Positions 55,762-64,000 of a stretch of 64,000 bases of DNA are shown one piece after another. Source of the DNA: Bacillus timonensis (lineage in GTDB: Bacteria > Bacillota > Bacilli > Bacillales > Bacillaceae_L); the NCBI RefSeq assembly GCF_004799755.1, contig NZ_SLUB01000005.1, forward strand, positions 94,625 to 158,624, in the 5' to 3' direction. A program made the translations under genes and the position numbers. The stretch's first letter is position 1. Every line of letters starts with the position of its first letter. The notes below the pieces were generated by a model. The model was not told the DNA's origin. It worked only from the letters and a program-made list of their open reading frames with translations, and searched no databases.

Positions 55762-56997
55762 ATGGAGAAAAAGAAAACGAAGTCAAAATGGAAATTAATG
55801 TGTCTGCTTCTTGTAACAATGATGCTTTTTGTTGCAGGCTGCGGAGGGGAAAAACAAAAATCTACCTCAACAGGGGAAAAACCTCAATCAGCAGAAGGAG
55901 AAACAATTAAAATTGGTTTTGTCCTATCCTTTACGGGTCCATTGGCACCATTATCCGACAGTATTAAAGAAGGATTCGAACTATATTTAGAGGAACATGG
56001 TGGAAAATTAGGTGGTAAAAATGTTGAGCTTAAATTTGAAGATGACGAAGGAAATCCACAAGTTGGTTTAAGAAAATATCGTCAATTAGTTCATAGTGAA
56101 AAAGTAGACCTTCTAGTTGGAACAACTAACTCATCTATCGCTCTTGCATTACGTGATGAAGTAAATAAAGACCAAATTCCAATGATTATACCAAACGCAG
56201 CAGCAGACGATCTTAACTGGGGTAAAAAGAGTGATTATGTATACCGTGTATCTTGGTCTAACTGGCAAAATGGATATGCTCTTGGAGAGTATGTAGCAGA
56301 AAATGTTGGTAAAAAAGCGGTTATTATGGGTTCTGATTTCCCTGCTGGTATTGAAGTGTTAAGATCCTTTAAGGCTGCCTATGAAGAAGCGGGCGGTGAA
56401 GTAATAAAAGAACTTTATCCGAAATTAGGGACAAATGACTTTTCTACTTATTTACAGGAAGCATCTAGTCTGGAGCCAGATGTAATCTATTCCTTCTTTG
56501 CTGGTAGTGACGGTATTCGTTATATTCAACAATACAAGGAATTTGGATTAAAAGATAAAATACCAATGTCTGGAACGTTAGAGTTTGGTGATTTACTAAT
56601 GTTAGAGCCTACTGGGGATGGTTCGGAAGGATATCTTGCTGGAACAGTATACTCGCCTTGGTTGGAGAATGATTTAAATAAAAAATTTGTTGAAGCTTAT
56701 GAAAAGAAATACGGAAAGCTTCCAAATACGTTCTCTGTTAATGGATATGACTCAGCAACAGTTATTGACAAAGCTCTAGATGCAGCAGGCAGCGTAGAAG
56801 CAGAAAAGTTAATCAAAGAATTACCAGGTATTTCTTATGATAGTCCACGCGGACCAAGTACAATTGATGAAAAAACGCATAACATTATTCAGAATATCTA
56901 TATTACGAAAAATGTGATGAAAGATGGAAAACTTGTTCCTGAGGTAATTGAAACAAAAGAAAAAGTAACAATGCCGGAAACATCACCATTTGAATAA
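55762..56997 (+). CDS. Liv-type ABC transporter substrate-binding lipoprotein
   Basis: A 411-residue periplasmic-binding-type lipoprotein (branched-chain amino acid/amide family) with lipobox MLFVAGCGGE, then IKIGFVLSFTGPLAPLSDSIKEGFELYLEEHGG and a Leu-type binding fold. Many members carry aromatic acids and not amino acids; the IclR and dioxygenase neighbours favour an aromatic ligand. The ATG at 55762 is 8 bases after AAAGGGGG; the TTG at 55756 is too close to that site. A hairpin separates it from the permeases. Confidence 0.88.
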   Translation: MEKKKTKSKWKLMCLLLVTMMLFVAGCGGEKQKSTSTGEKPQSAEGETIKIGFVLSFTGPLAPLSDSIKEGFELYLEEHGGKLGGKNVELKFEDDEGNPQVGLRKYRQLVHSEKVDLLVGTTNSSIALALRDEVNKDQIPMIIPNAAADDLNWGKKSDYVYRVSWSNWQNGYALGEYVAENVGKKAVIMGSDFPAGIEVLRSFKAAYEEAGGEVIKELYPKLGTNDFSTYLQEASSLEPDVIYSFFAGSDGIRYIQQYKEFGLKDKIPMSGTLEFGDLLMLEPTGDGSEGYLAGTVYSPWLENDLNKKFVEAYEKKYGKLPNTFSVNGYDSATVIDKALDAAGSVEAEKLIKELPGISYDSPRGPSTIDEKTHNIIQNIYITKNVMKDGKLVPEVIETKEKVTMPETSPFE

Positions 56998-57024
56998 TGG
57001 TTACTAAAAAATTCTGATAAACTA

Positions 57025-57064
57025 AATAAATGGGGCTGTCCAAAAAGACAACCCCATTTATTCA
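57025..57064 (+). terminator. Hairpin between binding protein and permease genes
   Basis: AATAAATGGGG-CTGTC arm pairs with GACA-ACCCCATTTATT, about 15 bp in the stem with one bulge. It is not followed by a long T-run, so it may be an mRNA-stability or partial-termination hairpin that lets the lipoprotein be made in excess. Confidence 0.65.
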
Positions 57065-57114
57065 TTAAAAAACTGATTATTCTACTACATTTAAAGGAAG
57101 AGAGGGGAGAGTCC

Positions 57115-57975
57115 TTGGATATAATTCTAGTTCAACTTATAACGGGTATTGCATATGGAATGCTGTACTTTATGATTGCAGCAGGGCTAACGATTATTCT
57201 AGGCGTTATGAATGTTGTCAATCTATCTCATGGAGCACTATTTATGCTAGGATCCTATTTGGCCTTTACCTTTATTAGCAATGGGATTAACTTTTGGTTT
57301 GCCCTACTATTATCCGCTATTTCAGTAGGGATATTTGGTTTTATCCTTGAAAAAGTATTAATCAAACGTGTTTATGGAAAAGTGCTGCAGCAAGTGTTGC
57401 TGACATTTGGTTTAATGCTAGTTATTGCAGACTCAGTTAAGTGGATTTGGGGAACAGAAATGCAATTAATTCCAGCACCTGCAATTCTTAATATGTCCAT
57501 CCCAATTGGGGATATGGCATTCCCGGTATTTCGTTTGTTTGTAGTATTTGTTGGTATTTTATTAGCCGTACTACTATGGTATTTAGAAGCAAAGACACGT
57601 GTAGGGGCGGTCATTCGTGCAGGGGTAGATGACCGCGCAATGGTTAGTGCTCTTGGTATTAATGTAGGAGTTGTATTTACAGGTGTATTTATCTTTGGAG
57701 CAGCCTTAGCTGGATTTAGTGGTGTATTAGGTGGACCACTCTTAGGTATGTATACAGGAATGGATGCTGAGATTCTTATCACATCCTTAATAGTTGTTGT
57801 TATAGGTGGTTTAGGTTCATGGAAGGGATCGTTTATTGGAGCATTAATTATTGGGGTATTAGAAATATTTGGAAAAGTTTGGTTCCCATCCTTATCCATG
57901 CTCATTGTATTCTTAATCATGATGATTATATTAATCATTCGCCCTCAAGGTCTATTTGGAAGAGAGGTGGCATAA
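57115..57975 (+). CDS. Liv-type ABC permease, LivH-like
   Basis: 286 residues with about eight membrane segments. Signs are ITGIAYGMLYFMIAAGLTIILGVMNVVNLSHGALFMLGSY, RVGAVIRAGVDDRAMVSALGINV and VVIGGLGSWKGSFIGALIIGVLE. The TTG start follows GAGGGGAG by 5 bases. It is immediately followed by the LivM-like gene. Confidence 0.93.
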   Translation: MDIILVQLITGIAYGMLYFMIAAGLTIILGVMNVVNLSHGALFMLGSYLAFTFISNGINFWFALLLSAISVGIFGFILEKVLIKRVYGKVLQQVLLTFGLMLVIADSVKWIWGTEMQLIPAPAILNMSIPIGDMAFPVFRLFVVFVGILLAVLLWYLEAKTRVGAVIRAGVDDRAMVSALGINVGVVFTGVFIFGAALAGFSGVLGGPLLGMYTGMDAEILITSLIVVVIGGLGSWKGSFIGALIIGVLEIFGKVWFPSLSMLIVFLIMMIILIIRPQGLFGREVA

Positions 57976-58968
57976 TTGAAGAAAAATATCCTTTATGCTG
58001 TATTACTTCTCCTCGTCGTTTTCATAGTGCCGCAAGTACTTTCTGATTTTGGAACGAATTTAACAACTGAAATTTTTATTATGGCCATGTTCGCCATGAG
58101 TTTAGGCTTAATTATGGGCTATGCAGGTTTAGATTCACTAGGGCATGCTGCCTTTTTTGGAATTGGTGCCTATTCTGTTGCATTAATCGGGCAGTTTGTG
58201 ACTAATACGTATTTAATCATTATTATCGCGGTTCTAATCGCTGGATTGCTTGCATTGATTACTGGGGCAGTATTTATTCGTACTTCTCAATTCTACTTTC
58301 TTATGATTACGCTTGCCTTTAGCCAATTGATATTTACTCTATTTTGGCAAATGAAGGATATAACAGGTGGAGCGGATGGGATGACTGTTTCCGCTATTAT
58401 GAATCTGGGGTTTGGTGATATATTTGATCCGCAAACGATGTATTATGTGATGGGGATTATTTTTGTCACTGTCTTTATTTTACTAAGATTATTCGTTGAA
58501 TCTCCCGCAGGAAAAATCACGAAAGGCGTCATGGAAAACGAAGGACGTATGAGGGCACTTGGCTATGACGTTCGTGTTTATAAACTATTAGCCTATACCC
58601 TTTCTGGAGCATTAGCAGGGTTTGCTGGGTCACTTTATTCCTTCTATAACGTTTTCGTCTCTCCAGAGTTATCTGGTTGGCTGTTCTCTGGTCAAGTAAT
58701 GATCATGGTTATCATTGGGGGCGTAGGGACATTGCTTGGACCTGCGATTGGAGCAGGTGTATTCATCTTTTTACAAAACTTTATCAGTACCTATACGGAA
58801 AGATGGCCATTGATATTGGGCAGCATTCTCATCTTCCTTGTCCTACTTGGAAAAGGCGGAGTCATCCAGTGGTTGAAATTAGGTGTCGATATGATTTTTA
58901 AAAGAAAACCCAAAAATAATCAGGTTTCCTCTACTAATCAATCAGAAAAGGAGGAGGTTATCAGTTGA
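57976..58968 (+). CDS. Liv-type ABC permease, LivM-like
   Basis: 330 residues with about ten membrane segments: IFIMAMFAMSLGLIMGYAGLDSLGHAAFFGIGAYSVAL, and GRMRALGYDVRVYKLLAYTLSGALAGFAGSLYSFYNVFVSPEL is the EAA-like loop region. TTG start directly after the LivH-like stop, with GAGAGGTGG upstream. Its stop overlaps the next start by four bases (TTGA). Confidence 0.93.
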   Translation: MKKNILYAVLLLLVVFIVPQVLSDFGTNLTTEIFIMAMFAMSLGLIMGYAGLDSLGHAAFFGIGAYSVALIGQFVTNTYLIIIIAVLIAGLLALITGAVFIRTSQFYFLMITLAFSQLIFTLFWQMKDITGGADGMTVSAIMNLGFGDIFDPQTMYYVMGIIFVTVFILLRLFVESPAGKITKGVMENEGRMRALGYDVRVYKLLAYTLSGALAGFAGSLYSFYNVFVSPELSGWLFSGQVMIMVIIGGVGTLLGPAIGAGVFIFLQNFISTYTERWPLILGSILIFLVLLGKGGVIQWLKLGVDMIFKRKPKNNQVSSTNQSEKEEVIS

Positions 58969-59720
58969 GTTTACTAAAAGTAGATAAAATCAATAAATCA
59001 TTTGGAACCCTACAAGTACTACATGATGTATCATTGGAAGTAGAGCCAGGCGAACGGCATGTTATCATTGGTCCAAATGGTGCTGGGAAAACAACTCTTT
59101 TTAATTCGATTACAAATCATCTTCCGATTACTTCAGGAACGGTGCATTTTGAAGGGAAGGATATTACAAATCTTCCTGCCCATAGATTAGTTCATTTGGG
59201 GATGTCACGAACATTTCAAAAGAATAATTTATTTGGTGATTTAACGGTGGAAGAGAATATTCATCTTGCATTGGCAGCCAGGAAAAAATATCGTCATGAT
59301 ATATGGTATTCCCTAACTAGTCGTTCTGATATAAAAAAAGAAACAAATGAGATATTAGAAGAATGGAAGATAACTCATCGCCGTGATGTGAAAATAAACA
59401 ATCTATCCTATGGGGAACAACGTTTACTAGAAGTACTATTGGCGATGGCTAGTAAACCAAAGCTTCTTTTATTAGATGAACCAACATCAGGAATGTCTCC
59501 AGCAGAAACAACTCAAACTTCTGAGATGATTCAAAGACTGCCCCGCTCGATGGCGTTAGTAGTAATTGAACATGATATGGACGTAGTCTTTGCGATTGCA
59601 GATCGAATTACTGTACTTCATCATGGCGAGCCAATTTTAACTGGTGCTCCTGAAGAAGTTAGAAATAGCGATATGGTAAAGGAAATTTACTTCGGTGGGG
59701 GGGCGAAAAAACATGCTTGA
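58965..59720 (+). CDS. Liv-type ABC ATPase, LivG-like
   Basis: 251 residues with Walker A GPNGAGKTT, a LSYGEQRLLEVLLAM signature (SYGEQ, typical of LivG), Walker B LLLLDEPTSGMS and H-loop IEHDMDVVF. TTG start with GGAGGAGG upstream. It overlaps the next gene by 8 bases. Confidence 0.94.
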   Translation: MSLLKVDKINKSFGTLQVLHDVSLEVEPGERHVIIGPNGAGKTTLFNSITNHLPITSGTVHFEGKDITNLPAHRLVHLGMSRTFQKNNLFGDLTVEENIHLALAARKKYRHDIWYSLTSRSDIKKETNEILEEWKITHRRDVKINNLSYGEQRLLEVLLAMASKPKLLLLDEPTSGMSPAETTQTSEMIQRLPRSMALVVIEHDMDVVFAIADRITVLHHGEPILTGAPEEVRNSDMVKEIYFGGGAKKHA

Positions 59721-60423
59721 GTTACAAGATGTTCATTCCTATTATGGAACAAGTCATATCCTTCAAGGGGTTACATTTAACGTGCCAGAGGGAAAATGTG
59801 TCGCACTTTTGGGGCGAAATGGAGCAGGAAAAACAACAACGATTCATACTATATCTGGTCTCGTCAAATCAAAACGCGGTACCATCACTTTTAAAGATAA
59901 ACAAGTACAGGCTTTACCAACACACCAAATTACTCGTCATGGCATTGGCTTAGTACCACAAGGAAGAAGAATATTTCCTTCCCTCACCATTAAAGAAAAT
60001 TTAACGATGCCTGCTCGGAAAGGAAAAGGAAATAGTAAAGCTGTAAACTGGGATATCGATAAGGTTTATGAACTATTCCCAATTCTTAAGGAACGCGAAA
60101 ATAATATGGGTACGCAGCTATCCGGTGGACAGCAGCAAATGCTGGCAATTGGACGGGCATTGATGACTAATCCGCAGTTTCTTTTAATGGATGAGCCATC
60201 TGAAGGACTCGCCCCGGTTATTATTGATCAAGTGGGTGAGATTGTGAGTAGGCTAAAAGAGACCGGACTTTCGATATTAATGGTTGAGCAAAATATTTCA
60301 CTTGCCTGCCAGGTAGCGGATGAGATCTTAATCATGAACAAGGGTACGATTGTTTGGAATGGTACGCCAGATGAATTGTTAGAAAATAAGGATATTCAGC
60401 ATAAATATTTGGGAGTTTCGTAA
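59713..60423 (+). CDS. Liv-type ABC ATPase, LivF-like
   Basis: 236 residues with Walker A GRNGAGKTT, signature LSGGQQQMLAIGRAL, Walker B FLLMDEPSEGLAP and H-loop VEQNISLACQVA. The ATG at 59713 follows a G-run by about 9 bases and is preferred to the ATG at 59695. It is the last gene of the five-gene importer operon. Confidence 0.94.
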   Translation: MLELQDVHSYYGTSHILQGVTFNVPEGKCVALLGRNGAGKTTTIHTISGLVKSKRGTITFKDKQVQALPTHQITRHGIGLVPQGRRIFPSLTIKENLTMPARKGKGNSKAVNWDIDKVYELFPILKERENNMGTQLSGGQQQMLAIGRALMTNPQFLLMDEPSEGLAPVIIDQVGEIVSRLKETGLSILMVEQNISLACQVADEILIMNKGTIVWNGTPDELLENKDIQHKYLGVS

Positions 60424-60431
60424 ATTCCAAA

Positions 60432-60466
60432 AAAGGTAGACTCACATTTCGAGTCTACCTTTTGCT
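60432..60466 (+). terminator. Terminator of the Liv-type operon
   Basis: AAAAGGTAGACTC / GAGTCTACCTTTT, a 13-bp stem with a 7-base loop and T-run. Confidence 0.9.
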
Positions 60467-60562
60467 TCATTAAATTCTTGTTTTTATGAATTGAATTAGG
60501 ATTGATACTTATAGATAGAAGGGACTTCTTACTATAGTGGCTTGAAGAGCCCATCTTTTAAT

Positions 60563-61357
60563 CTATCTAACCTCCAGAAATCTCTTATCATACCCCAAAC
60601 GTTCAGAAGCTTCATTGCTTGCATTCAACACTTTTTTTGCAATATCAGGTACCTTATAGTCTGGCATGCGCTGGAGAGGGCCAACTACATTTATGGCAGA
60701 GATCACTTTCCCTGTATAATCACGGATAGGCGCTGACACAGATCTTGTGCCTTCGGTTAACTCCTCGGTACTAATTGCATATCCTCTTTCTCGGATTATC
60801 TGCATTTCTTTCCGCAACTCATCAGGATCTGTAATACTTTTGCTTGTATAGGCATGCAAGCCTTGTTCGATTACCTTTTCAACAAGGTTGTTTTCGTTAA
60901 AAGCAAGTAGTACTTTCCCGGAGCTTGTGCAGTAAGCTGGGTTTTTTCTTCCTAGATGGGTAAGGATTCGAACTGGATGACTGCATTCCTCCTTATGAAT
61001 ATAGATTGTATCCGTTCCATCTAGAATTGATAAATGTGCGGTTTCCCCGGTATCATTCACTAATTTATGTAGTAGGGGGGCTGCTTCTTTATGAATTTCC
61101 AAGTGATTTGTAACAATTCCACCTAATGTTAATACGGATAATCCAAGTTTGTACTTTCCAGTGCTTTTTTCTTTTACTACAAAACCTTCATGGGCTAGTG
61201 TGGTTAGCAACCGACTTACTGTGCTTTTCGCTAGGCCAAGAGATTCAGAAAGATCACTCACCTTTTGTGTGGGTTCAAAAGTAGAAAAGCTTTTGAGAAT
61301 ACGTAATGCATTACTAACGGATGAGAGAATTTGTGGATTACTTCTTTCCTTAGACAT
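60563..61357 (-). CDS. IclR-family transcriptional regulator
   Basis: 264 residues. The N-terminal winged HTH (SSVSNALRILKSFSTFEPTQKVSDLSESLGLAKSTVSRLLTTLAHEGFV) is followed by the IclR effector domain (YKLGLSVLTLGGIVTNHLEI, HLGRKNPAYCTSSGKVLLAF, RGYAISTEELTEGTRSVSAPIRD). Such proteins control aromatic or acyl-compound catabolism. The ATG at 61357 has AAAGGGG 8 bases upstream. A copy of the 17-bp motif lies 24-40 bases upstream of its start. It is divergent from the dioxygenase. Confidence 0.93.
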   Translation of the reverse strand: MSKERSNPQILSSVSNALRILKSFSTFEPTQKVSDLSESLGLAKSTVSRLLTTLAHEGFVVKEKSTGKYKLGLSVLTLGGIVTNHLEIHKEAAPLLHKLVNDTGETAHLSILDGTDTIYIHKEECSHPVRILTHLGRKNPAYCTSSGKVLLAFNENNLVEKVIEQGLHAYTSKSITDPDELRKEMQIIRERGYAISTEELTEGTRSVSAPIRDYTGKVISAINVVGPLQRMPDYKVPDIAKKVLNASNEASERLGYDKRFLEVR

Positions 61358-61380
61358 TTTCCATTCCCCTTTCGTGTGCT

Positions 61381-61397
61381 GTTCCATATAGTGAAAA
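61381..61397. promoter_or_regulatory. Putative IclR operator A (autoregulatory)
   Basis: GTTCCATATAGTGAAAA, in the leader of the iclR gene. The left half is identical to the other sites and the right half is weaker. Confidence 0.55.
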
Positions 61398-61540
61398 ATT
61401 TATGAGAGTTATTGATAACTAAGTTAAAAGTTGGTTATGTTCTAAATATTCTATCATTTAAATTCGATTGTATATTTAAATGGTAACGTTTACAATTATT
61501 TCGTTAGGGTTTTCTATTTTTTCTACAAAGATTGTCGGCT

Positions 61541-61557
61541 GTCTCATATAGAGGGAT
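61541..61557. promoter_or_regulatory. Putative IclR operator B
   Basis: GTCTCATATAGAGGGAT; similarity with site C continues downstream (TTAGCACTTT against CTAGCGCTTT). Confidence 0.55.
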
Positions 61558-61687
61558 TTAGCACTTTGCAGATACGGAAACGGGTTCGGAGGTGGCTTTA
61601 TACCGAAACTCGTTTTTTATATGAAAGAAAGATAAATGATTAAACCAAGAAAATAATTTTTTGAGTTATTTTAATTTTTTAACTATT

Positions 61688-61704
61688 GTTCCACATAGAG
61701 GAAT
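61688..61704. promoter_or_regulatory. Putative IclR operator C
   Basis: GTTCCACATAGAGGAAT, the most symmetric copy (TTCC-N7-GGAA), about 180 bases upstream of the dioxygenase start. Confidence 0.6.
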
Positions 61705-61886
61705 CTAGCGCTTTTGTTTGCATTTTCACAGTCATATAATAGGAACTAGAACGGGAACAAAATCCTGCAAGCCAAGAAATATATTTTTGTTTGATAAATT
61801 ATTTGAATAACGGCAGAAAAGGTGCAAGCGATTTCTATCTTGATAATTTATCCGAAATCTATAAGAAAAAACGGAGGTATAAAATC

Positions 61887-62885
61887 ATGAATTTATCAAA
61901 TGCAAAGCAAAAGGAGCTAGAACTTACTGAACTAGATTTGAAATTATCGAATGTTGCACACATTGGTCATGCATCAATCAATGTGACAAACCTGGAAAGA
62001 TCTACATGGTTTTTCACTGAGGTTCTCGGACTGCATGTATCCGCAGAAGAAAAAGATAAGGTTTATCTTCGAGCATGGCAAGACTGGGATCATCACACAT
62101 TGGTTCTTAATCAGTCTGAAAAGTCAGGGCTGGATCACTTTGGTTGGAGAGTTAACTCAGAAAAATCGCTTTATGCATTCGAAAAATCTTTAAGAGAATC
62201 AGGAACAGAATATGAGTGGATTGAAGGTGGAACTGAGCTAGGACAGGGGGATGCTATCAAATTCCACAGCCCAGCTGGAATTCCTGTTGAGCTATATTGG
62301 GAAATGGAAAAGTACTCTAACCCTCTAACAGCTTCCAAATTGCCAAGTCACCCAATGAAATACACTGGAAAAGGTGCAGCACCTCGCCGCTTTGACCATG
62401 TGAATGTAATGGTGAATGATGTTGCAAATGAACAGGAATGGTGGACAAATTTCCTAGGAATCCATCATCGTTACTATATCCAAAATGAAGCAGATGTTCG
62501 CCTTGGCTCATGGCTAAGCAAAACAAATATTGCACATGAAATTGCACTTATGCGTAACAGTAATCAATCAGGGGCACTTCTTCATCACGTAGCTTATTTC
62601 TTGGATTCCCCAGATGAATTGCTGCGTGCGTTGAATATCATGGCTGAAAATGACATTAAAATCGAGTGGGGACCAGGAAAGCACGGTACAAGCGGAGCAC
62701 AATTCCTTTATGCCTTTGAACCTTCTGGTAACCGAGTTGAACTGTGGACAGGTGGAATGCTTATTTTCGCACCAGACTGGGAGCCGATTGAGTGGCAATC
62801 AGGAACGGGGCAGTTTGGGCTTGATATGTGGGGAAGCACACCACCAAAAAGCTACTTAACTTATGGTACGGAAATAAAAAAATAG
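61887..62885 (+). CDS. Two-domain extradiol dioxygenase (catechol 2,3-dioxygenase type)
   Basis: A 332-residue vicinal-oxygen-chelate protein with two repeats. Fe(II) ligands expected for type I extradiol enzymes are His171 (RFDHVNVMV), His233 (LLHHVAYFL) and Glu285 (NRVELWTGG). The spacing 62/52 is close to that of XylE-type catechol 2,3-dioxygenases, and the N-terminal domain (HIGHASINVTNLERSTWFFTEVLG) is a non-catalytic copy. It would open a catecholic ring. The ATG at 61887 has GGAGG upstream. No later pathway genes (hydrolase, aldolase) follow before the transposase. Confidence 0.9.
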   Translation: MNLSNAKQKELELTELDLKLSNVAHIGHASINVTNLERSTWFFTEVLGLHVSAEEKDKVYLRAWQDWDHHTLVLNQSEKSGLDHFGWRVNSEKSLYAFEKSLRESGTEYEWIEGGTELGQGDAIKFHSPAGIPVELYWEMEKYSNPLTASKLPSHPMKYTGKGAAPRRFDHVNVMVNDVANEQEWWTNFLGIHHRYYIQNEADVRLGSWLSKTNIAHEIALMRNSNQSGALLHHVAYFLDSPDELLRALNIMAENDIKIEWGPGKHGTSGAQFLYAFEPSGNRVELWTGGMLIFAPDWEPIEWQSGTGQFGLDMWGSTPPKSYLTYGTEIKK

Positions 62886-63034
62886 ATAGATTGCTTACTA
62901 GATTTTAAGAAAGGAGCATTCCTGTTAGAAGGATTTTCGGGGACTTGAACAAAAAAGAGCCCTCTTGGTATGATACGGGGTGTCAAGATCTGCAGAAATT
63001 GACCCCTAATTTGTTAACCAAGGAGGACTCCATA
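62886..63034 (+). promoter_or_regulatory. Leader of the IS110-family transposase
   Basis: TTGAAC (62945-62950), 18-base spacer and TATGAT (62969-62974) form a good promoter. Just downstream is an inverted repeat, GGGGTGTCAA against TTGACCCC (62977-63006), then AAGGAGG before the ATG. In the IS110 group, the non-coding end beside the transposase start specifies a bridge RNA; this leader is a candidate. The element boundary is not visible. Confidence 0.5.
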
Positions 63035-64000
63035 ATGGATTTTAAACAAAATCAAAAAATTAATCAAGTCACTGAAAAAACACTCGTCGTAGGAATCGAC
63101 ATTGCAAAGCGTACACATTTCGCTTGCTTTGTAGATGATCGTGGTAGAGTGCTCCAAAAATCATTTTCTGTAACGCAATCTCGGGATGGCTTTGAGTTAT
63201 TCTACAAACGGATTCTGACAGCCATGAAAGAATACGAGAAAACAGAAGTCATCGTTGGAATTGAACCTACTGGGCACTACTGGCTCAATTTAGCCTATTT
63301 TCTTGAAGAGCGAGGCATTCCTCTTGTCATGACGAATCCTATGCACGTCAAACGTTCAAAGGAGTTAGATGACAATCTACAATCGAAACACGACCGTAAA
63401 GATGCGCTGGTTATTGCGCGACTATTAAAAGACGGGCGCTTCAGTTATCCACGTATTCTTAAAGAAGTGGAGGCTGAACTTCGAGTAGGGTCTACTTTTC
63501 GAGGGAAATTGACAGAGGAATTAGGTGCTGTCAAAAACATGATGATTCGATGGCTAGATCGCTATTTTCCGGAATTTACACAGGTATTTCCGAAATTCGG
63601 AAAAATGGCACTAGCTGTACTAGAATGCACCCCGTTCCCGGGAGATCTATATCAGAAACAGCCCGATGAGGTGCTCGTAATGTACCGTAAAGTAGAGGGG
63701 ATGAAATCTCCTCAGAAACCAAAAGCTACGCGTCTAATTGAAGTAGCTGCTAACTCCATTGGTGTAACAGAAGGACGTGAGATGGCCCGTTTTGAAATTA
63801 CCACACTCGTTCGCCGTTACCATCAGTTAGAACAAGAAATCCAAAGCATTACACAGCACTTAGTTGAACTTGTAAAAACGTCTGTAGAGTACGAATGGCT
63901 CTCAACGGTTCAAGGACTTGGAGATACGACGATTGTTGATTTATTAGCTGAAATCGGAAGCTTTTCACACTACAATGATCCACGCCAACTCATTAAACTC
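63035..64000 (+). mobile_element. IS110-family transposase gene, 5' part (runs off the window)
   Basis: 322 codons open to the window edge. It begins MDFKQNQKINQVTEKTLVVG and shows the RuvC-like DEDD catalytic set: Asp22 (VGIDIAKRTHFACF), Glu77 (GIEPTGHYW), Asp120 and Asp123 (SKHDRKDALVIARLLKDGRF). The second half enters the Tnp_20 domain (WLSTVQGLGDTTIVDLLAEIGSFSHY), where a conserved Ser would follow beyond the window. IS110 recombinases act with a structured bridge RNA. AAGGAGG 8 bases upstream fixes the ATG. It has no frameshift so far and may be intact. Confidence 0.93.

Larger units (their letters stand above)
61398..61886. other. iclR / dioxygenase intergenic region
   Basis: About 490 bases without a gene. 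It contains operators B and C (61541, 61688), and a hairpin AAACGGGTTCGG / CCGAAACTCGTTT at about 61578-61618 followed by T6, resembling an attenuator in the dioxygenase leader. The block from operator B to about 61570 is partly repeated at operator C. Confidence 0.6.

Noticed and set aside
57372..57938. Minus-strand ORF of 188 codons opposite the LivH-like permease
   Set aside because: Antisense shadow of a well-supported gene; Ile/Pro/Thr/Asn-heavy composition typical of such shadows.

Overview
The window comes from a low-GC, spore-forming member of the Bacillaceae. The evidence is a gamma-type SASP, CotF-type coat proteins, a gerA-type germinant receptor operon, strong GGAGG-type ribosome binding sites, frequent TTG/GTG starts, S-box (SAM) riboswitches, Fur, FadR and cre boxes, and long synteny with the Bacillus subtilis yus/yur region. 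No rRNA, tRNA, CRISPR or prophage was seen. The species cannot be named from the sequence alone.

Layout. 1-9.4 kb: the start of a DUF1836 gene, an SGNH hydrolase, a peptide deformylase, a PatB-type C-S lyase, a TAXI/TRAP uptake pair with a hairpin between its two genes, and a class III aminotransferase plus RpiR regulator unit preceded by two near-identical palindromes. 9.5-16.9 kb: a DUF3231 protein, a lipoprotein, an MhqD-like hydrolase behind an MhqR-like box, a NERD-domain gene framed by two copies of a ~110-bp periodic repeat, two spore SASP-like genes, an ASCH-domain protein, a D,D-carboxypeptidase and a small membrane protein. 17.1-21.7 kb (minus strand): a GtrA / glycosyltransferase / YkoS-like envelope-glycosylation set and a subtilisin-like protease. 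21.9-25.6 kb: a gerXA-XB-XC operon. 25.7-27.5 kb: two oxidoreductases.

27.5-32.8 kb is a divergent Fur-controlled siderophore uptake locus (binding lipoprotein facing two permeases, ATPase, FhuF-like protein and YusU). 32.8-43.1 kb holds coat genes, fadM, a 52-bp tandem repeat, the FadR-controlled fadN-fadA-fadE operon, and yusI-gcvH-yusG-yusF-yusE. Next come an MFS transporter, metY and metNPQ (each of the last two behind its own S-box riboswitch), then the sufC-sufD-sufS-sufU-sufB Fe-S assembly operon.

55.2-62.9 kb is the least ordinary part. It contains a Liv-type ABC importer operon, an IclR regulator and a two-domain extradiol (catechol 2,3-) dioxygenase. They are linked by four copies of a 17-bp motif (GTTYCAYATAGNGGAAY-like) placed before each unit, which suggests an IclR-controlled regulon for uptake and ring cleavage of an aromatic compound. 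The window ends inside an IS110-family transposase gene, whose family is known for bridge-RNA-guided recombination.
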